A DNA stretch of 64,000 nt. Source: Xenophilus azovorans DSM 13620 (GTDB lineage Bacteria > Pseudomonadota > Gammaproteobacteria > Burkholderiales > Burkholderiaceae_C). Every line of letters starts with the position of its first letter. Position 1 is the stretch's first letter. A program made the position numbers and the translations under genes. Of this stretch, positions 1-10,856 are shown piece after piece. The notes under the pieces are model-generated. The model saw nothing but the letters and a program-made list of their open reading frames with translations. It was not told the DNA's origin and searched no databases. Location of the stretch: NCBI RefSeq assembly GCF_000745855.1, contig NZ_JQKD01000035.1, positions 1 through 64,000 on the forward strand, read 5' to 3'.

Positions 1-683
<683 letters not shown>

Positions 684-795
684 TTCTCAACTCCAAACAA
701 AGAGCAATGCCCGTGTGTTGGTTTTACGTCTGCACCGCGTTGCTCGATCCTTCGCCACGGGCAACGAAGGGCACGCGATCGCAGACAGAACGGGT

Positions 796-2904
796 TTACT
801 TGGCGCGCGCGGCGACGATGGCTTCCGACACGTTGCGCGGGGCTTCCGCGTAGTGCTTGAACTCCATCGTGTAGGTGGCGCGGCCCTGCGTCATCGAACG
901 CAGCGTGGTGGCGTAGCCGAACATCTCCGACAGCGGCACCTCGGCCTTGATGGCCTTGCCGCCGCCGACCATGTCGTCCATGCCCTGCACCATGCCGCGG
1001 CGGGACGACAGGTCGCCCATCACCGTGCCGGCGTAGTCCTCGGGCGTCTCGACTTCCACGGCCATCATGGGCTCGAGGATGACGGGGCTCGCCTTCCGCG
1101 CGGCTTCCTTGAAGCCGAAGATGGCGGCCATCTTGAACGCCTGCTCGGACGAGTCCACGTCGTGGTACGAACCGAAGGTCAGCGTGACCTTCACGTCGAC
1201 CACCGGGTAGCCGGCCAGCACGCCGGTGTTCAGGGCCTCGATCACGCCCTTTTCCACCGCCGGGATGTACTCGCGCGGCACCACGCCGCCCTTGATGGCG
1301 TCGACGAACTCGAAGCCCTTGCCGGCTTCCTGCGGCTCCAGCGTGAACACCACGTGGCCGTACTGGCCCTTGCCGCCGGACTGGCGCACGAACTTGCCTT
1401 CGACGTCGGTGACCGTCTTGCGCACGGTTTCGCGGTAGGCCACCTGGGGCTTGCCCACGTTGGCTTCCACGTTGAACTCGCGCTTCATGCGGTCCACGAT
1501 GATTTCCAGGTGCAGCTCGCCCATGCCGGCGATGATGGTCTGGCCGGATTCCTCGTCGGTGCGCACGCGGAAGGACGGATCCTCGGCGGCCAGGCGCGAC
1601 AGGGCGATGCCCATCTTTTCCTGGTCGGCCTTGGACTTCGGCTCCACGGCCTGCGCGATCACGGGCTCGGGGAAGGACATGCGCTCGAGCACGATCGGCG
1701 ACGCCACGTCGCACAGCGTCTCGCCGGTGGTCACTTCCTTCAGGCCCACGCAGGCGGCGATGTCGCCGGCACGGATCTCGTCCACCTCGATACGCTCGTT
1801 GGCGTGCATCTGCACGATGCGGCCGATGCGCTCCTTCTTGCCCTTGACCGAGTTGAACACGGTGTCGCCCTTGCTCAGGACGCCCGAGTACACGCGCACG
1901 AAGGTCAGCTGGCCCACGAACGGGTCGGTCATCAGCTTGAAGGCCAGCGACGAGAACTTCTCGCTGTCGTCGGCCTTGCGGGCGAGGTGCTTTTCCTCGT
2001 TGTCCGGGTCGGAGCCTTCCACGTCAGGGATGTCCACCGGCGAGGGCAGGTAGTCGATCACCGCGTCGAGCATGCGCTGCACGCCCTTGTTCTTGAAGGC
2101 GGTGCCGCACAGCATCGGCTGGATCTCGGTGGCGATCGTGCGCTGGCGCAGACCCGCCTTGATGTCGTCCTCGGGCAGGTCGCCCTCCTCGAGGTACTTG
2201 TTCATCAGCTCTTCGCTCGACTCAGCAGCAGCCTCGACCATCTTCTCGCGCCATTCCTTGGCGGTTTCCAGCAGGTCGGCCGGGATGTCCTGGTAGTCGA
2301 ACTTCATGCCCTGCGAGGCCTCGTCCCAGATGATGGCCTTCATCTTGAGCAGGTCGACCACGCCCTTGAAGTTGTCCTCGGCGCCGATCGGGATCACCAC
2401 CGGCACGGGGTTGGCCTTCAGGCGCAGCTTCATCTGGTCGTAGACCTTGAAGAAGTTGGCGCCGGTGCGGTCCATCTTGTTGACGAAGGCCAGGCGCGGC
2501 ACCTTGTACTTGTTGGCCTGGCGCCAGACGGTTTCCGATTGGGGCTGCACGCCGCCCACGGCGCAGTACACCATGCAGGCACCGTCGAGCACGCGCATGG
2601 AACGCTCCACCTCGATGGTGAAGTCCACGTGGCCCGGGGTGTCGATGATGTTGAAGCGGTGCTCGGGGTAGGACATGTCCATGCCCTTCCAGAAGCAGGT
2701 CACGGCCGCCGAGGTGATGGTGATGCCGCGCTCCTGCTCCTGCTCCATCCAGTCGGTCGTGGCAGCGCCGTCGTGCACTTCGCCCAGCTTGTGGGTCACG
2801 CCCGTGTAGAACAGGATGCGCTCGGTGGTGGTCGTCTTGCCGGCGTCGATGTGCGCCGAGATACCGATGTTGCGGTAGCGCTCAATGGGGGTCTTGCGGG
2901 CCAT
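796..2904 (-). CDS. fusA: Elongation factor G
   Basis: Translocation GTPase of translation, also acting in ribosome recycling. The 702-residue protein is full length for the family. It starts [16 protein letters not shown] and carries the P-loop [13 protein letters not shown], the DTPGHVDF switch motif and NKMDRTGA for guanine recognition. Domain IV and the C-terminal ferredoxin-like fold are present ([23 protein letters not shown]). It lies between rpsG (91 bp upstream) and tuf and is presumably cotranscribed with them. Nothing unusual was seen. Confidence 0.98.
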   Translation of the reverse strand: MARKTPIERYRNIGISAHIDAGKTTTTERILFYTGVTHKLGEVHDGAATTDWMEQEQERGITITSAAVTCFWKGMDMSYPEHRFNIIDTPGHVDFTIEVERSMRVLDGACMVYCAVGGVQPQSETVWRQANKYKVPRLAFVNKMDRTGANFFKVYDQMKLRLKANPVPVVIPIGAEDNFKGVVDLLKMKAIIWDEASQGMKFDYQDIPADLLETAKEWREKMVEAAAESSEELMNKYLEEGDLPEDDIKAGLRQRTIATEIQPMLCGTAFKNKGVQRMLDAVIDYLPSPVDIPDVEGSDPDNEEKHLARKADDSEKFSSLAFKLMTDPFVGQLTFVRVYSGVLSKGDTVFNSVKGKKERIGRIVQMHANERIEVDEIRAGDIAACVGLKEVTTGETLCDVASPIVLERMSFPEPVIAQAVEPKSKADQEKMGIALSRLAAEDPSFRVRTDEESGQTIIAGMGELHLEIIVDRMKREFNVEANVGKPQVAYRETVRKTVTDVEGKFVRQSGGKGQYGHVVFTLEPQEAGKGFEFVDAIKGGVVPREYIPAVEKGVIEALNTGVLAGYPVVDVKVTLTFGSYHDVDSSEQAFKMAAIFGFKEAARKASPVILEPMMAVEVETPEDYAGTVMGDLSSRRGMVQGMDDMVGGGKAIKAEVPLSEMFGYATTLRSMTQGRATYTMEFKHYAEAPRNVSEAIVAARAK

Positions 2905-2995
2905 GGTGGGCTTTCGTGTCTTGGAGAACGGATGAAAGCCCGGCCACCACAGGGTGGGACGGGCCTCCAGCCGAAGGTTTACTACGGGACGCGGC

Positions 2996-3469
<474 letters not shown>

Positions 3470-3627
3470 TTTTCTGAACCTCTTTGCTTCAGTTGGCGCC
3501 GCCTTCCGGCTGCACCGCGAGAGCCATCAGGACCCTCACTTACTCGACCCGCGCCACCATGGCGCTTCGGGTCACTACGTTCGAACCAACCGCCAGGCAG
3601 CCGAACACCGATGGAAACGAAAGCCGG

Positions 3628-4005
3628 TCAGGCCTTCTTGGGACGCTTGGCGCCGTACTTGGAACGGGCCTGCTTGCGGTCCTTGACGCCCTGCAGGTCC
3701 AGGGAACCGCGGACGATGTGGTAGCGCACGCCGGGAAGATCCTTCACACGGCCGCCGCGCACCAGCACGACGCTGTGCTCCTGCAGGTTGTGGCCTTCGC
3801 CGCCGATGTAGGAAATCACTTCGAAGCCGTTGGTCAGACGGACCTTGGCCACCTTGCGAAGTGCCGAGTTCGGCTTCTTGGGGGTCGTGGTGTAGACCCG
3901 GGTGCAGACGCCGCGGCGCTGCGGCGAGTTCTGCATGGCAGGGCTCTTCGACTTGGTCGTCTCGACCTCGCGACCCTGGCGCACCAGTTGGTTGATGGTT
4001 GGCAT
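3628..4005 (-). CDS. rpsL: 30S ribosomal protein S12
   Basis: Decoding-centre ribosomal protein. The start is set at [13 protein letters not shown], giving 125 residues, the normal length. The longer in-frame extension upstream has no family support and would run through the operon leader. Lysines 43 and 88, where streptomycin-resistance changes occur, are the wild-type residues ([16 protein letters not shown]). It is the first gene of the str operon, about 120 nt downstream of the promoter at 4130-4158. Confidence 0.98.
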   Translation of the reverse strand: MPTINQLVRQGREVETTKSKSPAMQNSPQRRGVCTRVYTTTPKKPNSALRKVAKVRLTNGFEVISYIGGEGHNLQEHSVVLVRGGRVKDLPGVRYHIVRGSLDLQGVKDRKQARSKYGAKRPKKA

Positions 4006-4129
4006 GAATGAATAAGTTCCGAAAAACACCCCCGGACCGGCCGAACCCGAAAAGACGGCGGGGACCCGAAGATCCACCGGGGAAATGACGAAAACGTGAA
4101 ACCCTTCGGAAAATTCCGAAAAGCCCGCG

Positions 4130-4158
4130 ATTCTAGCGCGCCGTGCGCCGGACGGCAA
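4130..4158 (-). promoter_or_regulatory. sigma70-type promoter of the str operon
   Basis: On the minus strand a -35 box TTGCCG (4158-4153) and a -10 box TAGAAT (4135-4130) are separated by exactly 17 bp. The predicted transcript starts near 4123 and has an untranslated leader of about 118 nt before rpsL. The leader contains a short hairpin (TTCGGAA/TTCCGAA, about 4106-4121). The promoter lies between the end of the carboxypeptidase gene and rpsL, so the ribosomal operon is probably transcribed independently. Confidence 0.75.
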
Positions 4159-4234
4159 ATGGCCCGGGATCAGGCCCCCGAGCCGGCGCCAGGGGCATGG
4201 CCCGGGGCGCGGAAGCGGCCGCCGGCCTCGCCGC

Positions 4235-5404
4235 TCACTTGATCCACAGCCGCACGGCGTCCCAGGCCCGGCCCAGGATGCCCGCCTGCTCGACGGGCTC
4301 CAGCGCCACCAGCGGCACCTCGGCCAGGGGCTGGTCGGCCAGCGTGATCTTCAGGGTGCCCAGCGGCTGGTTCTTGCCGAAGGGCGCCACCAGCGGGTCG
4401 GGCCGCTCCACGTGGGTCTTGATCTTCGAGGCCTGGCCCGAGGGCACGGAGACCACGATCGGCTCGGCGCGGCCGAGCTTGACGGTGTTGGCCTTGCCCT
4501 TCCACACCTGCGGCGTCGCCACCGGCTGGCCGGCGTCGAACAGGCGAACCGCGTCGTAGGCGGTGTAGCCCCAGTTCAGCAGCTTCTGCGATTCGTTGGC
4601 GCGCGCGTTGTCACTGGCGGCGCCGAGCACGATGCTCAGCAGGCGCCGGCCGCCCGGCAGGTTGGGGAAGTCGCGCTTGGCCGTGGCGATCAGGCAGTAG
4701 CCGGCGGCCTCGGTGTGGCCGGTCTTCAGGCCGTCCACCGTCGGGTCGCGGAACAGCAGCAGGTTGCGGTTGGTGTCGTTGGCGGCCGGCGTGCCGGGGT
4801 AGCGGTACTTCTTGATCGCGTAGTAGTGCAGGTATTCCGGGAAGTCGCGCATCAGCCGCGTGGCCAGGATGCTCAGGTCGCGCGCCGTGGTCGTGTGGCC
4901 CGGCGCCGTCAGGCCCTCGGGGTTCTTGTAGGTGGTGTTCTTCATGCCCAGCGCCTTGGCCTGCTCGTTCATGAGCTCGACGAAGCGCTCGGCCGTGCCG
5001 CCCACGCCCTCGGCCAGCGCCATGGTGGCGTCGTTGCCGGACTGGACGATCATGCCCTTGATGAGGTCGTCCACCGGCACCTGCATCTTGGGGTCGATGA
5101 ACATGCGCGAGCCGGGCATCTTCCAGGCGCGCGTGCTCACCGGCAGCGTCTGGGTCAGGCTGATCTTGCGGGCACGCAGGGCGTCGAAGACCAGGTACTG
5201 GGTCATCAGCTTGGTCAGCGAGGCCGGCTCGACCGGCGTGTCGATGTCCTTGCTCGCCAGCAGCTGGTTGGAGGTGATGTCCATCAGCAGGTAGCTGCGC
5301 GCGGCCACCTCGGGGGCGGCGGGCGCCTGGGCGGCGGCGATGGAGGCGGCCATGCAGGCCAGCGCGAGAACGAACGTGCGCAGCACGTCAGGCAGACGGA
5401 TCAT
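4235..5404 (-). CDS. dacA: D-alanyl-D-alanine carboxypeptidase (PBP5/6 type)
   Basis: Periplasmic enzyme that trims the terminal D-alanine from peptidoglycan pentapeptides. The start at 5404 gives 389 residues with a signal peptide ending near SIAAAQA (residue 27). All three penicillin-binding motifs are present: SLTK with Ser62, SGN at 122-124 and KTG at 227-229. A C-terminal PBP5-like beta domain follows, with a probable amphipathic end (WDAVRLWIK). The frame is open further upstream, but that part overlaps the next gene and lacks a signal sequence. The hydrolase and ferredoxin genes lie upstream on the same strand. Confidence 0.93.
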   Translation of the reverse strand: MIRLPDVLRTFVLALACMAASIAAAQAPAAPEVAARSYLLMDITSNQLLASKDIDTPVEPASLTKLMTQYLVFDALRARKISLTQTLPVSTRAWKMPGSRMFIDPKMQVPVDDLIKGMIVQSGNDATMALAEGVGGTAERFVELMNEQAKALGMKNTTYKNPEGLTAPGHTTTARDLSILATRLMRDFPEYLHYYAIKKYRYPGTPAANDTNRNLLLFRDPTVDGLKTGHTEAAGYCLIATAKRDFPNLPGGRRLLSIVLGAASDNARANESQKLLNWGYTAYDAVRLFDAGQPVATPQVWKGKANTVKLGRAEPIVVSVPSGQASKIKTHVERPDPLVAPFGKNQPLGTLKITLADQPLAEVPLVALEPVEQAGILGRAWDAVRLWIK

Positions 5405-5442
5405 GGAAGCGAAGCGGCGAAAGGAATGGAGGGGAGGCGGCG

Positions 5443-6096
5443 TCACGGGTGCGCCCGGTCGGGCGTCCCGGCGCGCAGGTGGCGGGTCACCAGCCCCTTG
5501 AGGAGCGGCAATTGTCCGTGAAAGAAATGCCCGCCCCCGGGGACGACCGTGACAGGAAGTGACTGCGGCCGGGCCCAGTCCAGCACGGCGGCCAGGGGCA
5601 CGGTGTCGTCCTGCTCGCCGTGCACGACCAGCGTGCGCTCGTGCGCGTCGGCCGGCACGGGCGCGACCGCGAAGCGGGCCGCCGCCGTGCCCACCAGCAC
5701 GATCTCCCGCAGCCCGCGCGCCGGCCACAGCGCCTCGATGGCACGGCTGGCGACGAAGGCGCCGAAGGAGAAGCCGGCGATGGCCAGCGGCCCCTCGGGC
5801 GCGGCCTGCCGCACGACGGCGAGGAAATCCTCCGTCTCGCCGCGGCCCTCGTCGTGCACGCCTTCGCTGGCGCCGACGCCGCGGAAATTGAAGCGTAGCG
5901 CGGTCCAGCCGCAGGACACGAAGGCGCGCGCCAGCGTCTGCACCACCTTGTTGTCCATGGTGCCGCCGAAGAGCGGATGGGGATGGGCGATGACCGCGAC
6001 GCCCGCCGGCGCGACGCCCCGGGCGGGCGCGTCGCGCAGCGCCTCGACGATGCCGGCGGCGCCTTCGAGGCGCAGCTTTTCCGTATGGACGTTCAT
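5443..6096 (-). CDS. Alpha/beta hydrolase of the short dienelactone-hydrolase-like family
   Basis: Cytoplasmic hydrolase of unknown substrate, 217 residues. The fold markers are the oxyanion region AHPHPLFGG (37-45), the nucleophile elbow GFSFG with Ser110, the acid in GEQDDTV (Asp163 or 164) and the base in PGGGHFF (His190). This resembles the YpfH/carboxylesterase-like hydrolases common in betaproteobacteria. One base separates it from the ferredoxin gene upstream, so the two are surely cotranscribed. Catalytic activity is likely; the physiological role is unknown. Confidence 0.85.
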   Translation of the reverse strand: MNVHTEKLRLEGAAGIVEALRDAPARGVAPAGVAVIAHPHPLFGGTMDNKVVQTLARAFVSCGWTALRFNFRGVGASEGVHDEGRGETEDFLAVVRQAAPEGPLAIAGFSFGAFVASRAIEALWPARGLREIVLVGTAAARFAVAPVPADAHERTLVVHGEQDDTVPLAAVLDWARPQSLPVTVVPGGGHFFHGQLPLLKGLVTRHLRAGTPDRAHP

Positions 6097-6097
6097 C

Positions 6098-6448
6098 TCA
6101 TCTGCCCACGTCGGGCGGCAGCAGCAGCCGTTCGACCACCTCGCCCTTCTTGAGGTGCGATTCGACGATCTCGTCGATGTCGGCCTCGTCGACGAAGCTG
6201 TACCAGACGGCCTCGGGGTAGACCACCGCCACCGGCCCGCCGGCGCAGCGGTCCAGGCAGCCGGCCTTGTTCACGCGCACCCGGCCCGGACCGGCCAGGC
6301 CCTCGGCCTTGACGCGCGCCTTGCAGTGCGCGAAGCCGGCCTGCGCGTTGTGCCGGGCGCACGAATCCTCGCCGGGCTTGCGTTCGTTGAGGCAGAAGAA
6401 GATGTGGCGGGCGTAGTAACCGCCGTCACGCGGGGGCGACAGGGACAT
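6098..6448 (-). CDS. Thioredoxin-like [2Fe-2S] ferredoxin
   Basis: A 116-residue electron carrier of the thioredoxin-fold 2Fe-2S type, related to the NuoE C-terminal domain. It has the expected cysteine pattern: an early Cys in IFFCLNER, then a CLDRCAGGP pair preceded by VRVNKAG. The start at 6448 (MSLSPPRDGGYYARH) is chosen because the in-frame extension upstream runs into the palindrome at 6462-6624. It sits directly before the alpha/beta hydrolase gene. Redox partner unknown. Confidence 0.85.
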   Translation of the reverse strand: MSLSPPRDGGYYARHIFFCLNERKPGEDSCARHNAQAGFAHCKARVKAEGLAGPGRVRVNKAGCLDRCAGGPVAVVYPEAVWYSFVDEADIDEIVESHLKKGEVVERLLLPPDVGR

Positions 6449-6461
6449 CCGTCGGATTCTA

Positions 6462-6624
6462 GGGATGCTCTTCATGAATCGAGCGGAAAGCATGCGCTGC
6501 GGATCGGGATGGGCTGCGAGGCGCAAAGCGCAGCAATAGCAGAGCTATTGCGAGCATTTGCAACGAAGCAGACCGCCCGAGCCCGCAGATGCATGCGACG
6601 CGAGCATTCGTGAAGAGCATCCCC
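6462..6624. repeat. Long imperfect palindrome (REP/MITE-like candidate)
   Basis: About 160 bp that read nearly the same on both strands. The outer arms share GGGATGCTCTTCA-GAAT, inner segments share GCATGC and CTGCGG-TCGGG, and the centre is GCAATAGC/GCTATTGC around 6533-6551. It fills most of the 190-bp gap between the VanZ-like gene and the ferredoxin gene, both on the minus strand. The architecture fits a dispersed hairpin repeat or a non-autonomous mobile element. It could also act as a terminator or processing site. No coding potential is evident. Confidence 0.6.
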
Positions 6625-6637
6625 AGGAGTGCCGCAT

Positions 6638-7765
6638 TCACCCGATGCCCGTGCGGGCGGGCCGCCGCGCCAGCGCGGCCAGGGCGTAGACGATGGCGGC
6701 GAAGGGCCACGCCCAGCCCAGCCACTGCGCCAGCCCGTGGAAGCGGATGAAGCGCCCCTGCTCCCAGGTGGCCAGGGTCTGGGCGAAGTAGGCGCTCTCG
6801 GGCGCCTGGTTTAACAGCCCCAGGTGCACGCACAGCGCCAGCAGCAGCAGCGCGGTGCACAGCCGGCGCGGCAGCGGCAGCAGCAGCAGCGCCAGCACGG
6901 CCGCCGCCACGATGCCGACCTGCACCGGCGGCCCCATCCACGTCCAGGCGTGCTCCGGGCCGTAGCTCAGCGCCGCCGACAGCGCGCTGGCCGCCAGCCC
7001 CAGGCCCAGCATCAGCGCGGCCAGCACCACGCGCCGCGGCCAGGCGCGCGCCACGCCGTAGGCCAGCAGGCAGGGCACCAGGGCGCCGAGCATCACGCAC
7101 AGCATCTCCACCGCCGGCACCAGCGGCTGCAGCTCGAACTGCCGCACCGGCAGCCAGTCGAGGAAAGGCGTGTCGGCCAGCCAGCCGGCGATCGCCGACT
7201 CCAGCCGCTCGAAGACCTGGCCCAGCCCGAACGGCACCGCCGCCGGGAAAAGCAGCGCCGCCGGCCACAGCGCCAGCAGCAGCAGCGCGCCGCGCGCGTC
7301 CTGCACGAACCAGCCCGAGCGCAGCCGGCTCCAGCGCGCCAGCGCGCCCAGCCGCTCCAGCACCGCCGCCAGCACGGCCCCGACCAGCGTGCCCAGGGCG
7401 TTCAGGCCCAAGTCCACGTTGGACGGGATGCGCGCCGGCAGGTAGCTCTGCAGCGTCTCCATCGCGAAGGCCAGCACCGCGCCCGCCACGGTGGCGCGCA
7501 GCACCGCCTGCCAGGCGCCGGCCTGCGGCCGGGTGCGCAGCACGGCCAGGGCGCACAGGAAGCCCAGCGGCACGTAGCCCGCCACGTTGATGCCGAAGTC
7601 GAAGCCGGTCCAGTAGCGCGGCCAGGGCGCCGCCAGGTAGGCCCAGGGCACGATGCCCTGGTCGCGCCAGTCGGCGAAGGGATACAGGCTCGCATAGACC
7701 ACGAGCGCCGCATAGGCGAGCGCCAGCGGCAGGGCCGTGGTCTTGTGCGAGGGCGACGCGGTCAC
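6638..7765 (-). CDS. VanZ-like family membrane protein
   Basis: Integral membrane protein of 375 residues from a GTG start at 7765, just after the hemJ stop. The N-terminal half matches the VanZ-like pattern: a first helix ALPLALAYAALVVYASLYPF, then NVAGYVPLGFL, then an acidic helix ETLQSYLPARIPSNVD followed by LNALGTLVGA. The C-terminal half adds several hydrophobic helices of unknown function. The start is uncertain, because the open frame continues upstream through hemJ, but the sequence there is a shadow of hemJ. Function is not established for the family. Confidence 0.75.
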   Translation of the reverse strand: MTASPSHKTTALPLALAYAALVVYASLYPFADWRDQGIVPWAYLAAPWPRYWTGFDFGINVAGYVPLGFLCALAVLRTRPQAGAWQAVLRATVAGAVLAFAMETLQSYLPARIPSNVDLGLNALGTLVGAVLAAVLERLGALARWSRLRSGWFVQDARGALLLLALWPAALLFPAAVPFGLGQVFERLESAIAGWLADTPFLDWLPVRQFELQPLVPAVEMLCVMLGALVPCLLAYGVARAWPRRVVLAALMLGLGLAASALSAALSYGPEHAWTWMGPPVQVGIVAAAVLALLLLPLPRRLCTALLLLALCVHLGLLNQAPESAYFAQTLATWEQGRFIRFHGLAQWLGWAWPFAAIVYALAALARRPARTGIG

Positions 7766-7784
7766 GCGCAGGCGGGGCTGGGCT

Positions 7785-8213
7785 TCAGAAGGGCTTGACC
7801 ACCACCAGCACCACGATGCCCAGCAGCAGCAGCACCGGCAGTTCGTTGAACCAGCGGTACCAGCGGTGGCTGCGCCGGTCGGCGCCCTGCTCGAAGCGCC
7901 GCAGCAGCACCCCGCAGCCGTGGTGATAGCCCAGCACCAGCAGCACCAGCGCCAGCTTGGCATGCATCCATCCGCTGCCCGGACCGCGGCCGATGCCATA
8001 GCCCAGCCACAGCCACAGGCCGAAGCCCACCGCCGGCAGCGCCAGCAGGGTGGTGAAGCGCATCAGCTTGCGCGCCATCAGCAGCAGGCGCTGGCGCTCG
8101 GCCACCGATTCGGGCGGCACCATCGCCAGGTTGACGAAGATGCGCGGCAGGTAGAACAGGCCGGCGAACCAGCTCACCACGAAGACGATGTGGAAGGACT
8201 TGATCCAGAGCAT
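7785..8213 (-). CDS. hemJ: Protoporphyrinogen IX oxidase HemJ (UPF0093/CopD-like)
   Basis: Heme-biosynthesis membrane oxidase converting protoporphyrinogen IX to protoporphyrin IX. It has 142 residues, the normal HemJ length, starting MLWIKSFHIVFVVSWFAGL. The start at 8213 was preferred to a longer frame lacking family similarity. Conserved features are His8 in the first helix, the LPRIFV segment, and the HAKLALVLLVLGYHHG helix with conserved His and Lys; about four helices are seen. It lies across a short control region from hemB, another heme gene, which supports the call over a generic CopD protein. Confidence 0.85.
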   Translation of the reverse strand: MLWIKSFHIVFVVSWFAGLFYLPRIFVNLAMVPPESVAERQRLLLMARKLMRFTTLLALPAVGFGLWLWLGYGIGRGPGSGWMHAKLALVLLVLGYHHGCGVLLRRFEQGADRRSHRWYRWFNELPVLLLLGIVVLVVVKPF

Positions 8214-8277
8214 CGGCGGCAGTGTAAGAAACCGGTCACCGCCCCGCGGGGCGGCCCGCGCGCCGCCGCGGTTCGGC

Positions 8278-8310
8278 AAAAAAAAGCCCGGCGTTCTTGA
8301 ACGCCGGGCT
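8278..8310 (-). terminator. Intrinsic terminator of the candidate small RNA
   Basis: A perfect 12-bp stem (AGCCCGGCGTTC with its complement, 2-nt gap) at 8310-8285 is followed on the minus strand by eight uninterrupted U residues (8285-8278). No minus-strand protein gene ends just upstream, so the terminator needs another transcript to terminate. That is the main argument for an RNA gene here. On the plus strand the hairpin is not followed by a clean T-run. Confidence 0.85.
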
Positions 8311-8383
8311 GCGAAGCCCTTTTGCTGTCACACATCAAGGCACCCGCTCAGGGAGGAAAAGCGGGGGACGGCAAGCCGTCCGA
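8278..8383 (-). ncRNA. Candidate small RNA with anti-Shine-Dalgarno loop, between hemJ and hemB
   Basis: A free-standing transcription unit predicted on the minus strand. A promoter at 8417-8389 leads into about 105 nt ending at a strong intrinsic terminator (8310-8278). The RNA would fold into hairpin 1 (GGACGG/CCGTCC, 8381-8366), hairpin 2 (CCCGCT/AGCGGG) with a pyrimidine loop containing UUUUCCUCCC, a single-stranded linker, and the terminator. CCUCC is complementary to Shine-Dalgarno sequences, a hallmark of loop-acting riboregulators in alpha- and betaproteobacteria. No reading frame of note lies within it. Identity with a named Rfam family could not be checked. Confidence 0.7.
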
Positions 8384-8388
8384 GACAG

Positions 8389-8417
8389 AATTTAACAAAG
8401 GCGGCAAAGCCTATCAA
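8389..8417 (-). promoter_or_regulatory. sigma70-type promoter of the candidate small RNA
   Basis: On the minus strand, -35 TTGATA (8417-8412) and -10 TTAAAT or TAAATT (8395-8389) are spaced by 16 or 17 bp. A start around 8382 follows. The AT-rich -10 stands out in this GC-rich DNA. Confidence 0.65.
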
Positions 8418-8429
8418 GCACGGGGGTAA

Positions 8430-9551
<1,122 letters not shown>

Positions 9552-9598
9552 CTTCACCTGCCCGTGCGGCGGGCGCCGGCGTATAACGGCAGCCCACC

Positions 9599-10711
9599 AT
9601 GCGTATCTTCGAGATCACCCCCGCCGAGGCGCGCGAGCTGCCCGGGCTGCACGCCTGCCCCGCCGCGGGCGCACCGGCCGACGGCTATCTCTGGCTGTCG
9701 CTCACGCGCACCGAACTGCGCGAATCGCTCGCCGACGTGCAGCGCGCGCTGCAGCGCCTGGGCGGCACGCCGCTGGTCGACCTGCACGTGAGCGACCTGC
9801 TCAACGACCAGCTTCCTTCCCACTACGACGCCACCTCGCAGTACGACGTGCTGGTGATCCGCCGCCTGGCCGCCGGCGCCGACGCGGCGGCCGCCGGGCC
9901 GGCCCTGCGCAACGCGGGACCGCCGGCACTGCGGCGCATCGACACGCGCCCGGTCGGCTTCGCCGTGTTCGACCGCGTGCTGCTCTCGGTCCACCCGGAG
10001 GACGGCGCGGTGCGCGACGCCGTGGCGGCGCGGCTGGGCGCGCCCGCCGCGCAGGGGCCGGCGCTGGACGTGCGCGCCACCTCCGCGCGACTGCCCGCCA
10101 GCCCGGCCGACCTGATGCTGCGCGTGGTCAATCAGATCGTCGACAGCTACCTGGCCTTGCGGCGCGACCTGACGCGCCAGCTCGACCACTGGCAGGCCGA
10201 GCTGATCGACCCGAGGACGCGCTTCTCGAACTGGGGCGCGCTGATGCAGTCGCGCCAGGCGCTGCGCCACCTGGACGAGATCTGCGAGGACCAGCGCAGC
10301 GCCATGCAGGACTGGCTGGAGGCACTCGACGCCCTGCCCGCGCCGGACACGCCGGCCGCGGCGCGCGAGCGCGAGCTGCTGCTGGTGCGCAGCCGCGACG
10401 TGCTGGAGCACATCCAGCGCGTGGTGCACCACGTGCGCCGGCTGGAGCAGAACGCCGAGACCGCCGTGCAACTGCACTTCAGCGTGCAGAGCCACCGCAC
10501 CAACGACATCATGCGGGTGCTGACGGTGCTCACCGCGGTGTTCCTGCCGCTGAACCTGATCGCCGGCATCTTCGGCATGAACTTCGAGTTCATCCCGCTG
10601 GTGCACAAGGCCGACGGCTTCTGGATCGCGATGGGGTCGATGCTGCTGATCGCGGTGGTGCTCACGGCCGTCTTCTGGCGCAAGCGCTACCTGGCGCGCA
10701 CCGCGAAGTAG
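9599..10711 (+). CDS. CorA-family magnesium/cobalt (or zinc) transporter
   Basis: Inner-membrane divalent-cation channel of 370 residues. A long cytoplasmic N-terminal domain rich in helices precedes two C-terminal membrane helices. The signature GMN is at 326-328, at the end of the first helix (LNLIAGIFGMNFEF), and the protein ends in a basic tail (WRKRYLARTAK). It lies 47 bp after hemB, possibly in the same transcript; a terminator follows at 10730-10781. Mg2+ is the inferred substrate, and ZntB-like zinc transport cannot be excluded. Notably HemB upstream looks Mg-dependent. Confidence 0.88.
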   Translation: MRIFEITPAEARELPGLHACPAAGAPADGYLWLSLTRTELRESLADVQRALQRLGGTPLVDLHVSDLLNDQLPSHYDATSQYDVLVIRRLAAGADAAAAGPALRNAGPPALRRIDTRPVGFAVFDRVLLSVHPEDGAVRDAVAARLGAPAAQGPALDVRATSARLPASPADLMLRVVNQIVDSYLALRRDLTRQLDHWQAELIDPRTRFSNWGALMQSRQALRHLDEICEDQRSAMQDWLEALDALPAPDTPAAARERELLLVRSRDVLEHIQRVVHHVRRLEQNAETAVQLHFSVQSHRTNDIMRVLTVLTAVFLPLNLIAGIFGMNFEFIPLVHKADGFWIAMGSMLLIAVVLTAVFWRKRYLARTAK

Positions 10712-10729
10712 GCCGGACATGAAAAATGG

Positions 10730-10781
10730 CCCCTCGGACAACCGCTTCGCGCTTGTCCGATCCCCCGAGGGGATGCTTTTT
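10730..10781 (+). terminator. Intrinsic terminator after the CorA-family gene
   Basis: A branched inverted repeat: CCCCTCGG (10730-10737) pairs with CCGAGGGG (10765-10772), and an inner GGACAA/TTGTCC stem (10736-10741 with 10753-10758) extends it. A T-run follows at 10777-10781. Confidence 0.75.
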
Positions 10782-10805
10782 CATCTTGGGGCGGCCCGGC
10801 GATGA

Positions 10806-10837
10806 AAAAGCCCGGCGGCGCACGAGGCGCCGCCGGG
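10806..10837 (-). terminator. Intrinsic terminator for the DUF4148 gene pair
   Basis: A perfect 10-bp GC stem (CCCGGCGGCG at 10811-10820 with 10828-10837, 7-nt loop) is followed on the minus strand by a run of five U residues (10810-10806). It lies 20 bp beyond the stop codon at 10857. Confidence 0.8.
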
Positions 10838-10856
10838 CGGTCGGGCCGGAAGCCGA

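Noticed and set aside
3470-3627. A gene or RNA in the rpsL-rpsG spacer
   Set aside because: No reading frame or promoter is visible; the spacer is probably an untranslated, possibly S7-binding, segment of the operon.
4006-4158. N-terminal extension of ribosomal protein S12
   Set aside because: The extension is the operon leader and contains the promoter's downstream region; S12 length and N-terminus are normal from 4005.
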